From Pyropia haitanensis (Eukaryota; Rhodophyta; Bangiophyceae; Bangiales; Bangiaceae): a stretch of 64,000 nucleotides of DNA. Made by a program: the position numbers and the translations under genes. Where the stretch lies: NCBI GenBank assembly GCA_008729055.1, contig SDUX01000006.1, positions 2,778,842-2,842,841 on the forward strand, given 5' to 3'. Below are positions 44,549 to 53,617 of the stretch, one piece after another (position 1 is the stretch's first letter; each line of letters begins with the position of its first letter). A model generated the notes under the pieces. That model was given only the letters and a program-made list of their open reading frames with translations, was not told where the DNA came from and made no database searches.

Positions 44549-47500
44549 ATGGCAGTATCTCGCCTTGGCAGTGGTGGCGGCGGCCCAGCGCCCGCGGGCC
44601 AAGCAAAGCCGTCTGCAGCGACGCGGCGGCGGGCGGAAAAATGGGCGCAGGGCCTGACGACGCGGGATGCCACGGCGGCGACCGACACGATGGCGGACGT
44701 GCAGGCGGCGCTGCTCGACGCGCAGGCCACCTCGTACGCGCGGTGCCCCGATGTGGTGACGGTCATTGAGGCGACGCTCATCGCCGCGCTCGGCAACCTG
44801 CACGCGTCGGTGCGGGAGGCGGCGGTGGTGCTGCTCAATGTGCTGTACGACGGGCACGCGATGCAGCTGGAGAACGCGCTGACGCCGGCCGTGTCGTCGG
44901 TGGGGGAGGCGCCGGTCGTGCGGCTCAGCCTTCCCCAGACGGATCCCACGCAGCCGACGGTGCTGCCAAAGGGGTCCCTCACCCTGCGCCTGTTTGGGCC
45001 CGTTGACGCGGGCCGCCCGCCGCGGTGGACGACGCACGACGTCACGTCGACGGCGGGGGGGGGGCTCCGCGTGCGGCTGCCCCCGTTTCCCCGGCCTGGC
45101 TACTATGACTGGCTCGTCGCGCACGCGGCGGACGGGGACTTTATGCCCGACGCGGACCGGAGCTCGCCGCCAGACCCGTCGGTGGCAAGCACGGGCGCGG
45201 CGCCGGCGGCAGCTGGGAATGGCGAGGCCGGCGCCACCGCCGGCAGTGACGCCCCCGACGCGGGTGCCGACCCGCTGAGCAACATGGACCGCCGCCGCCT
45301 GTGTGGCCGCTTTGTCGTGCAGCCGGCGGGCACGCGCGAGTCGCTCGTTGCCGAGGTGCCGGTGGACCAGGTGGGTGCGTCGTGGAACGCGGGGACGGGC
45401 CAGCTGGAGACGCGCGGCTCGTTTGGGGCCGTGCTCGAGACGCTGCCCGAGCTGAAAATGGCGGGCGCCACCGCCGTGTACCTGATGGGCGCCCTCGAGC
45501 GGCCGATTGACGAGCCCGATGCGCCGCCAATGGCGGCGGCGGATCGGGGGGTGCTGGCCAAGGTGCTCGGCGGCGGGGAGGACTTTGCGGCGCTGACGTC
45601 CGAAATTCGGCGACTGGGAATGGTGCCGGTTGTGGACGCCCTGGAGCGGGTCTCCCGGCGGCGGGCACACCGCAAGTATACGTCGCTTGGGGTGATGACT
45701 CGGGACGAGCGGGGTGTGCTCGTCTCCCACCCGGGCACGGATGGGCGGGTGATCACGTGGGAGGAGTCGGCGCTGCTCAACTACCGCAAGGTGGAGACGT
45801 GGGCGCTGCTCATTTCCGAAGTGAAGCGCCTTGCACGGGACTATGGGGTGCGAGGCATCCGGCTGGACAATGCCCAGTCGTGTCCGCCCATCATGACGAT
45901 GGACGCGGAGGAGCTCTTTCGGCTGGACCCAGACGGCGTGCCGCACTACTCCCTGTCTGACATCTTGTACGGAACGGTGGTGCTGCGCAACGAGGAGAGC
46001 GGCTACTGGGCGAGCGAAGCGGGCGCAGACTGTCGCTACGCCAACCCCTTCCTGGTGAAGCTCACGCGCGAGCTGTGGAACGAGTACCCGACGTTTATGG
46101 TGCTCGGTGAGAGCCACTTCCACCGGGAGCCCCAGCTGGTAGCGTCGGGAGTGGTGCCTCACAGCATGCGGGTATCGCAGATTCTGGCGTCCATCTCTGG
46201 CATGTCCCTCCGGCGGGACGGGTCGGTGGCGGTGCTGCCACCGCACAAGCGCTCGACTGCGAATACCCTCGCGCGGCTGTACCGAGCCGACAAAGCGGAC
46301 CTCCCCCGCGACGCCATCCTCGCATCGTGCACGTGCACGCACGCGTCCCCCTACCCTGGCGCTCTCTACCGCCGGCGGTCGTGGATTGCTGTGGACCTGC
46401 TCTTCTTTCTGCCCCACATGCCAGTGCTGCTGTGGGGGGAGGATGCCGGCCGGGCGCTGCGGGTGGATATGGCGCCGGTGGTAGAGGTGGAGGAGGATTC
46501 CGTATACGATGTCAACTATGACGCGGTGCTGCCCAAGAGCCCTCGTCTGCGACACTCGGGGTCGCAGCCCGTGTCCCCGTCTGCCGGGCTTGCCAATGCC
46601 AGCCACGAGATGTCGGAGCTGTCCTTGGGTGAAGCTGCGCTGGGCGGTTCGGCTTCCGGCGGTGGCGGGCTACGGGCACCTCCCTACTCCTCCTCCCAGT
46701 CCGCGTCGGTGAGCCCCATGGATGGGCTTGCAGGCGGAGCTGCACCACCACTTCCGGCGGCGACCGCCAATGCCACCACTGCAGGTGGCGGGCGCGGCCT
46801 GGGTGGCGTTGGCGGCGGCATGCGCAAGCGCTCCAACTCGAGCCTCAACCTGCGCTCCATGTCCATGGGCGGTCGGAAGCCCAGTTTTGGCAACCTCGCC
46901 GCGGCGGTCAACGCGCCGCCGTCGTCTCCCGGCCGGGACACCGCGGCTGGCCGAGCCGCCGGGGGGGCGGCCCCGCCGGCGGCTTCCAAGGCCAAGACAC
47001 TCACCTCGGGTGTGCGCCGCACGTCGTCTGTGTCGTCGCTGGTGCGGAGCCAAACGACGGACGAGGGCAAGCGTCTTGCCGTGCGCGGCGTGGGTGCCAG
47101 TGACCTGATGGCGATTGCGGACCAGGAGGCGCGGTTGCGGGCCGAGATTGGGCCGCAGCTCGGGTTTGACCTGTCCCAGATCCGTGGCCACTACACCCAC
47201 CGCTCGCTGATGCGGCAGCAGCTGCCGGCGCTGCGCCTTGGCAAGATGGTTGTGGTGCCCGTGGACCCGTCGGTGAAGGAGCAGGTGTTTGCGTTTGCGC
47301 GCTTCACCACCGAGCAAATAGTTGTGGTGGCACTTAACCTCAAGGACGGGCGTGACGGAGAGGCGTTTGAGGCGGGCGTCAATGTGGACCTGGACCTGCG
47401 GCCGCTGTGGTCGGCGCTGCCCGAGGAGTTTATCAGTCGCCGCGCGGACCTCTTCAACGCCTTTGACGTGGTCGCCGGCGCTGAGGAGCCGTTTGTGACG

Positions 47501-49843
47501 GAGGGCCTGTTGACTCTTGAGGAGCTGATGTTCCGCCGCCTGTCGCTGCATTTGAGGCCCATGTCTTCTTCCGTGCTAGAATTGCGGGCGGAGCCCAACG
47601 GGTCGGCCGATGAGCACTATGCACAGTCGATCACGCGGTTGACGCTGGAGGACGCTGGGGATATCAAGGACCCGCGCGAGAATACTGTGCTGTCGGAGCT
47701 CGCGCGTGGGGCGGCTACGTCCCTTACCGCCTTTGCAGCGGCGCTGGAGAAGGCCAGGTGTGGCCTCGCAGCCGAGGGCCTGGAAGCGTCGGAGATTTGG
47801 CGTGTCCTGCAGCTGGGTCTGCAGCGTGCGTCGTCGCTGCTCTTCTCCGTCTTGTACGAGGGGACGGTGGCGCCCAAGGACTTTGTACCACCTGTGGGTG
47901 AGCGCCTGGTATCCTTCCTTGCCATGCTGTCGCTGTCGGCGGCGAACCCAGACACCAAGGCGCTCGCACGGTCACTCTTGGCCAACGCCACTGCCATTGG
48001 GCCGATTGTGCTCCTCACCCCTGAGCTGGGTCGCTTTTCTACGGCCGGTGGCCTTGGCGTCATGGTGGATGACCTGGCAAAGGAGCTGGCTGCGCTTGGC
48101 CTGGAAGTGCATGTCATCACCCCCTACTACACGCTGAACCGGAAGAATAAGACGGGCTACCTGGGCGACAACATCCGTTGGACGCGCAACATCAAGGTGG
48201 ACTTGGGCTCCCATGTGGTGGAGGTTGGCATCTTTCAGGGCAAGGAGGCGGGTGTCAACCTGCTCTTTTTGGAGCGCGGTGATCTGCTGCCGAAGGTGTA
48301 CGCTGACCCAGGGGGTGCGGCCAAGCACCTGCAGACCGTCGTCCTGTTCTCGATGGGCGCTCTTGAGGCGTGTTGCGCGACGAGCTTGGTGCCGTCGGTC
48401 GTGATTTCCAACGACTGGCTGCCGAGTATGGCGGCTGGGTATGCCAAGAACGGGTTCTTTGGACCGTACTTTGACAACACCAGCTTCTTTCACCTGGTGC
48501 ACAACCTTGGCGATGCGGCGTACGAAGGCCGCGTGTACCCCAACCCCCATGAGGGGGACTTTGGTGTCATCCACCGGCTGCCCAGGAATCTGTTGGTTGA
48601 CCCCTGGTGGTCCCGTGTGGTGGTCAACCCGTCGCGCTGCGCGTTCATGACATCCGACACGTGGGGCACGGTGTCGCCCAACTATCTCAAGGAGCTGCTG
48701 GCAGGCCACCCGCTGAAGAACCTGCTGGCGATGGCCAAGTCGCCGTTTGCCTACCCAAACGGCATCCGGATCAAGGAACGAGAGGCGTCGTTGGCGGCCC
48801 TCAACATCAAGACGCACGCGCAGGCCAAGGAGATGGTTCAGAAGAAGTACTTTGGCTTCAACGCGGCGGACCACTCCATTCCCCTGTTTGCGTTTGTGGG
48901 GCGGGTCACCTCCCAGAAGGGCGTGCACCTCATCCTAAACGCCGTGGACGAGCTCATTGCCCATACCGGCGGCAAGATCCAGATCCTGGTCGGCGGCCCC
49001 GCCAACGAGGCCGACCCGTACGCCGCCGCGTGTGCGCGGCACATGCGGGACCTGTCTCGCCGGCACAAGTGGTGCTTTTGGGCCGCGCCCGAGGAGTTCT
49101 TCACGGATGGCCTGCTGGTGGACGCGGGCGCAGACTTTGGGTTTGTGCCGTCGTTGTTTGAGCCTGCCGGCCTGCGGCAAATCGAGTCGTTTGTGGGTGC
49201 CGGCGACGGCACGCCGGTCATTGCGCACGCGGTGGGGGGGCTCGTGGACACGGTGTTTGAGTGGGACCTCGAGTCGGGCAGCGGCAACGGCTTCCTCTTC
49301 CACGAGTACAACCATCACAACTTCTTGGGCGCGGTCAAGCGGGCGCTGCGGGTCTTCTCCAAGACTGACGAGTTTGCCGAGCTCCGTCGTGCCACCCGCA
49401 CGACGGCCATTGACGTGCGGGATGCTGCGTGGGCGTGGAGCTCTGAGTTCCATCGGCTGCGCAACAGCATCTACGTGCGGCGGCCCATCTTTAGGGAGGA
49501 CCTGGATGGGGTGGTGGAAGAGGACTCGGAGGCTCTTGACCCTGCCGCTACCGTCCATGTGGTGCGGTGGACGGCAGCGGGCGAGGACGTGGTCGTCAAG
49601 GGCTCCTGGGACGGGTGGGCTCGCGAGTGGCCGCTGACGGACGGGCCCACTCCGATTGACGGTGAGGGCGCGGAGGAGGCCGCCGACGGCAGCGTGCCCG
49701 TGGAGAAGCATATGGTGCGGCTGCGGCTTCCGCCGGGGGACTACGAGTTCAAGTTCAAGGTGGACGGCAAGTGGGGGCTGGCCAAGGACTTGCCGACGAG
49801 GGGGGAGGGCGCTTTCACCAACAACCTCCTCTCGGTGCCTTGA
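44549..49843 (+). CDS. Starch (glucan) synthase: GH13-like + GT5 + C-terminal CBM48-like fusion
   Basis: An intronless 1764-residue ORF from MAVSRLGSGGGGPAPAGQAK with no transit peptide. Residues about 130-690 are a GH13-like barrel: GRFVVQPAG, GSFGAVLETLPELK, GIRLDNAQS with D440 at the nucleophile position and LGESHF with E521 at the acid/base position. I do not see the usual DxxxNH and final His-Asp signatures, so activity is doubtful. Residues about 690-860 are a Ser-rich spacer. A sandwich-like region (MVVVPVDPSVKEQVFAFARF) follows. GT5 spans about 1150-1600: STAGGLGVM at 1164-1172, HNLGDAAYEG, GTVSPNYLKELL, FVGRVTSQKGVHLI and E1538-x7-E1546 in SLFEPAGLRQIESF. Residues 1668-1764 are AMPK-beta/CBM48-like: GSWDGWAREWPL and LPPGDYEFKFKVDGKWGL. 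The GT5 nucleotide-site Lys (KxGGL) is replaced by Thr (S-T-A-GGL). It probably elongates floridean starch in the cytosol, with UDP-glucose as the inferred donor. The amylase-plus-GT5 order recalls fungal alpha-1,3-glucan synthases. Confidence 0.9.
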   Translation: MAVSRLGSGGGGPAPAGQAKPSAATRRRAEKWAQGLTTRDATAATDTMADVQAALLDAQATSYARCPDVVTVIEATLIAALGNLHASVREAAVVLLNVLYDGHAMQLENALTPAVSSVGEAPVVRLSLPQTDPTQPTVLPKGSLTLRLFGPVDAGRPPRWTTHDVTSTAGGGLRVRLPPFPRPGYYDWLVAHAADGDFMPDADRSSPPDPSVASTGAAPAAAGNGEAGATAGSDAPDAGADPLSNMDRRRLCGRFVVQPAGTRESLVAEVPVDQVGASWNAGTGQLETRGSFGAVLETLPELKMAGATAVYLMGALERPIDEPDAPPMAAADRGVLAKVLGGGEDFAALTSEIRRLGMVPVVDALERVSRRRAHRKYTSLGVMTRDERGVLVSHPGTDGRVITWEESALLNYRKVETWALLISEVKRLARDYGVRGIRLDNAQSCPPIMTMDAEELFRLDPDGVPHYSLSDILYGTVVLRNEESGYWASEAGADCRYANPFLVKLTRELWNEYPTFMVLGESHFHREPQLVASGVVPHSMRVSQILASISGMSLRRDGSVAVLPPHKRSTANTLARLYRADKADLPRDAILASCTCTHASPYPGALYRRRSWIAVDLLFFLPHMPVLLWGEDAGRALRVDMAPVVEVEEDSVYDVNYDAVLPKSPRLRHSGSQPVSPSAGLANASHEMSELSLGEAALGGSASGGGGLRAPPYSSSQSASVSPMDGLAGGAAPPLPAATANATTAGGGRGLGGVGGGMRKRSNSSLNLRSMSMGGRKPSFGNLAAAVNAPPSSPGRDTAAGRAAGGAAPPAASKAKTLTSGVRRTSSVSSLVRSQTTDEGKRLAVRGVGASDLMAIADQEARLRAEIGPQLGFDLSQIRGHYTHRSLMRQQLPALRLGKMVVVPVDPSVKEQVFAFARFTTEQIVVVALNLKDGRDGEAFEAGVNVDLDLRPLWSALPEEFISRRADLFNAFDVVAGAEEPFVTEGLLTLEELMFRRLSLHLRPMSSSVLELRAEPNGSADEHYAQSITRLTLEDAGDIKDPRENTVLSELARGAATSLTAFAAALEKARCGLAAEGLEASEIWRVLQLGLQRASSLLFSVLYEGTVAPKDFVPPVGERLVSFLAMLSLSAANPDTKALARSLLANATAIGPIVLLTPELGRFSTAGGLGVMVDDLAKELAALGLEVHVITPYYTLNRKNKTGYLGDNIRWTRNIKVDLGSHVVEVGIFQGKEAGVNLLFLERGDLLPKVYADPGGAAKHLQTVVLFSMGALEACCATSLVPSVVISNDWLPSMAAGYAKNGFFGPYFDNTSFFHLVHNLGDAAYEGRVYPNPHEGDFGVIHRLPRNLLVDPWWSRVVVNPSRCAFMTSDTWGTVSPNYLKELLAGHPLKNLLAMAKSPFAYPNGIRIKEREASLAALNIKTHAQAKEMVQKKYFGFNAADHSIPLFAFVGRVTSQKGVHLILNAVDELIAHTGGKIQILVGGPANEADPYAAACARHMRDLSRRHKWCFWAAPEEFFTDGLLVDAGADFGFVPSLFEPAGLRQIESFVGAGDGTPVIAHAVGGLVDTVFEWDLESGSGNGFLFHEYNHHNFLGAVKRALRVFSKTDEFAELRRATRTTAIDVRDAAWAWSSEFHRLRNSIYVRRPIFREDLDGVVEEDSEALDPAATVHVVRWTAAGEDVVVKGSWDGWAREWPLTDGPTPIDGEGAEEAADGSVPVEKHMVRLRLPPGDYEFKFKVDGKWGLAKDLPTRGEGAFTNNLLSVP

Positions 49844-50409
49844 TGAGCTACTGGGGACCGTCCCACACTCCTGTGTGTCTTTTTTTTTTGTTCCTTCTTC
49901 TGTCCTCGTTGCCTGGCGGGGGCCATGTGTGGGTCTAGGGTTGTTTTTTCCTTCTATTTGCGTACGTTTGCCACTCTGCGACAGGATGATAAATTCGCCG
50001 CACCATGGCTCGGGGAGCACCGTGACTTGTGGTTGCTCTGGTCCTGCTCGCGACATTAGCAGTGGTTGCCGCTCGGACATGGCTCCTCCCCTCGCGCACT
50101 TGTGGACCACCGAGTCTCGGTCGTGCTCGGGCCGTCGGGCGTGTCCACGCAGCTCGACGGACGCCCAGACGCCCGCGCATCCACGGCCATGCGGCCGCGT
50201 GCTGTTGGTCGATCACCGCGCGTCCAAGCATCGGAGGCGGCGCGGCGCATGGGCAGCCCCGAGCCCTGCCGGCACGCCACCACGGAGGCGTGTGCCCAGG
50301 CCCGCGGGCGCCCGTAACGCGGCAGGTCTCAAAGGCCCAGAGCGAGCGGGGGCGCTGCGATGGCTGCCCGCGCGGGAGGCGGCACGGACCCCGCTTGCCG
50401 TTGCGCACG
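49844..50409. other. Convergent 3' region of starch synthase and the minus-strand gene
   Basis: T10 at 49880-49889, 37 bases after the stop, and a second T-rich patch at 49941-49960. The rest is unremarkable. Confidence 0.5.
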
Positions 50410-51120
50410 CTAGTACGTGTAGTGGTCCGCCCGCTTGAACAGCAAGTCGGTGTAGAATCCCCCGCCCGCGGCCACCCACCGCAGCAGCCACCCGCGGGCG
50501 GCGCGCGCCGCCGCCGCGGCCGCCGCCGCCACATCCCCCGCCGTGTAGACGCTCCAGCGGGACGCCGCGATGAGCTGCCCGACGCGTGCCTCCCCCCGCG
50601 GCCCCGGCACGTGGCAGTAGAGCGCCTTTGGCGACAGCCGGAACCGCAGCGGCTCGGCCGTCAGCAGCCCCGTGTGCATGCCGAGGTCGACCATGAGCGT
50701 GACGGTCGTCGGGCGGAGCCAGACGCGGCCAAACATGTCCTCCGCGCGGTCTTCCGCCTTGGCGCCCGCCACAAGCATCCGCAGCAGCGCCGCGGCGCCC
50801 GACGGCAGGCCGTACCGGTCGGCCATGCGTGACAGCCACTCCCCGTGGGCGGTGCTGATGAGGCCGTCAAAGGTGGCAAAGTCGGCGTCGGTAGCGGCCA
50901 CGGCGGCGCTGTCGGCCGGCGGCGTCGTCAGCACCGCCTCCATATCCCACTTTGCCGACGCGTACTCCAGCAGCGCCCGCACCGTCTTGCGCACGTTGCC
51001 GTCATTGTACACGTCCGCCATGGTACGCAGCCAGCGGATGGCGGGGTGCGGCAGCGCCGCGGCCGCCGCCGCGTCGTCTGTGTCGTCGGACGAGTCGCCC
51101 ACCGCAGCGTAGCCGCCCAT
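50410..51120 (-). CDS. Unknown conserved-looking protein
   Basis: An intronless ORF of 236 residues from MGGYAAVGDSSDDTDDAAAA. After a short acidic N terminus the sequence is balanced and well packed: HPAIRWLRTMADVYNDGNVR, KTVRALLEYASAKWDMEAVL, FDGLISTAHGEWLSRMADRY, SGAAALLRMLVAGAKAEDRA, EDMFGRVWLRPTTVTLMVDL and LRFRLSPKALYCHVPGP. It ends in an Ala-rich helix and GGGFYTDLLFKRADHYTY. It is mostly helical with no membrane segment and no motif I recognise. An upstream in-frame ATG would add MGRPWPSTPRSPRSV, which could be a weak presequence; I prefer the ATG at 51120. It is convergent with the starch synthase. Confidence 0.7.
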   Translation of the reverse strand: MGGYAAVGDSSDDTDDAAAAAALPHPAIRWLRTMADVYNDGNVRKTVRALLEYASAKWDMEAVLTTPPADSAAVAATDADFATFDGLISTAHGEWLSRMADRYGLPSGAAALLRMLVAGAKAEDRAEDMFGRVWLRPTTVTLMVDLGMHTGLLTAEPLRFRLSPKALYCHVPGPRGEARVGQLIAASRWSVYTAGDVAAAAAAAARAARGWLLRWVAAGGGFYTDLLFKRADHYTY

Positions 51121-53617
51121 CACCGACCGGGGGGACCGGGGCGTCGACGGCCATGGCCGCCCCATTCGCACCACGCCGCCACGACACGGACCACGGACAC
51201 GCGGAAGTGGCGGCGCGGGCGTCGACAGGCAGAGGGGACCGCCGGTGGTTGAGATTGGCGGGGGGGGAGGAGGGGAGCGCCGGCCCAAGCGCGTCTTGTT
51301 CACCGGCGAGAAGAGCGGGAAACCCGGAGCACCACGACACGGGCAGCTGGGGCGCGCAACGGGGGCTGCCGGCCACGTCTGCACGAGCCGCCGCCGGCGA
51401 TCGTGATGGCCGCCGGCCGCCGCCCGGCGCCGGCGGGCCCCAATGCGAAAGGCGGGGAGAGAAGCGACTCGCGATCGTGTCGTGCCTCGACAGGCAACCG
51501 CCCGCCGCTCGCTCCGCCGTCCCGCCTCACCAGTACCGGCTCGTGCCGCCGTCGGCCCACCGCACGGGGGGAGAGCCGCATGCGGGCGGCACCCCACCAC
51601 CACTCGTGCGGGGTGGTGGCCGCCCCCCCCCATCACTCACCCACCTCATTTGTACCGAACGCCAGGGGGGAGCGGGCGGGTCCGCGACACCGCCGGCCGC
51701 GCCGCCGGCACCACCTGCACGACCCACCGCAGGGGCGCAGCCGACCCCCCCCCGCCAGGTACAGGCAGTCGCTGCCGGACGGGAATGGGTTCCCCGCCAC
51801 CGCCGAGGGCACCAAAATCGCCGTGGAGATCGATTGCCGTCGGCGGTGGTTGGCAGGGGCGGGTCTGTAAGGAGCCGCCACCACGCCTTGGGAGCGATCG
51901 TCTCGGGCTCGAGTGCCCTGCGCTACGCCGGCGGTACCCGTGCCTCGAGGCACGAGACGGCGCGGCCCCACTTCCGGCTGACCAGCACGCTCTCTCTGGC
52001 CCGGACGAGCGCTGGCGGTGCGCCGCCGCCGTCACCGGCACACGGCAGTACCGCCGCGGTGGAGAGGAGAGCCGCGGCCGCCGCAGCCGCCGCCGCCGAG
52101 CGCCCACACCGCGACGAGCTGCTCGACGGCAGCCACCGCCAGCGCGCCCACCGTGGGCCGTGCGAGTCATCGCGAGCCCCCCACCGGCGCCGCTCGCGCA
52201 GCGCAGGACGCACGAACCCCGGCGCGGTCGGCGGGTGCCCGCGCGTGGCGCGCCGCAACGGTTTGGCGGGGTCGCGTGTCACCGGCACGTGTGCACCAAG
52301 AGGGCTCACGGTCTTATATCTGCGCGGGGTGAGGCGACAGTGGTGGGCCCGTCTCGTCTCCGCCACCGTGCACAAGGGGAAGGCCTGCCCCCTACCGCGT
52401 AGCCACTGTCTCTGTGTGTCTCCGCGTCTGTATTGGTTCGTCTTTTCGCGTGGCCCACGCGCGCGGCCAGCAGGCACAGGTCAATGTTGCACAGGCGCGC
52501 ACGACGCACACCCCAGCTCCCTTTCCCCCCCCACCCCTCCCTGCCCCCCAGTCCCCATCTTCACCGTCGCCTTGACTGCTGCTGCCACTGCGGCGGCCGC
52601 CGCCGCCGTGACACGACGCCGCTTCCGCCACGGCCGCCACTGAGCAAGGAGTGACAGTGGCGGTGGAAGACCCGTCCCTGCCAAGAATGGCGGGCAGCAC
52701 CGCGATCCCCCCCCCCCCCCCAGGCGAACAGCCTGGCAGCCAATGGCGGCGGGTCCGCCGCATACCACTCGCCCCAAACGGCGCCGGCGGTACCCCCATC
52801 CGGTGGCCGATTGTCAAGGCCGCCACGCCACTCATTGACGGCAACCACTAGGCGCCCTGTCCCAGCCGGCAGCGCCGCCATCTCCCCCGCCGGCCACCCC
52901 GACGCCCCCCTCGCTACCGTTGACGCCATCGCCGTCGCCGTCGCCGTCGCCGCCGACGGAACAGGAGCGGAAACGTACGGAGGACGTGGCGCGGTTCAGA
53001 CCTCCGCTGGCGGGAACAGGCTGCGATGGCAATTTCATCCGCTGGATGCACCTGCGGTTTGGGCCTAACCAGGACCCCGTTACGGTCGCGTGCAAACCAA
53101 TCTTGCATCCCATGAGGGGATGCGCCAATCGTAAAGTAGCCTCCACCCAGGGAATGGAAACCATACCCCCGATGCGGCCGACTGGCGCCAACACCCCGGT
53201 GGCGGGGAATGGCTCTGGCGGGTGGGTGCCGCCGGGCGGTCTGGCAGCGCGCGCTCACTCATACTCGCCGTCGCCCTCATACCCGCCGGGAGGAGCGCGC
53301 CACCGCCCACCGCCGTGCACGGCCCACACTGCCTTTGCGCTGGCCACTGCGCCAGGGCTGCCCCGACCCCGCCCGCCGCATCGCCCCCATCGGCTCCCTC
53401 CTTCGCCTGCCTCTCCAGTCTCCACCTGCTCCCCCCTGTTCGTCAAGTCCTTCCTCCCTGTCGCCGCCGTCGTCGAACGACCGTTGCCTCCCCCCCCCAC
53501 CCTTCCCTTCCCCCCTCTTCCCTTCATTGACCGCCGCTGGCCCCACTGGCAACACCCCCCTCCCCCACCCTCGCTGCCCTCATCTCCCCCCCCCCCCCCC
53601 CTCCACCCTCTTTCGTC
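51121..53617. other. Intergenic, no defensible gene
   Basis: Long overlapping ORFs on both strands are Arg/Pro-rich. A moderate-GC patch at 52.9-53.2 kb (CGTTACGGTCGCGTGCAAAC and nearby) has no motif. The last 250 bases before CDT1 are C/T-rich. Confidence 0.45.

Noticed and set aside
41927..46606. 1559-codon ORF on the minus strand
   Set aside because: Antisense of the HA gene and the starch synthase; the plus strand has the family motifs.
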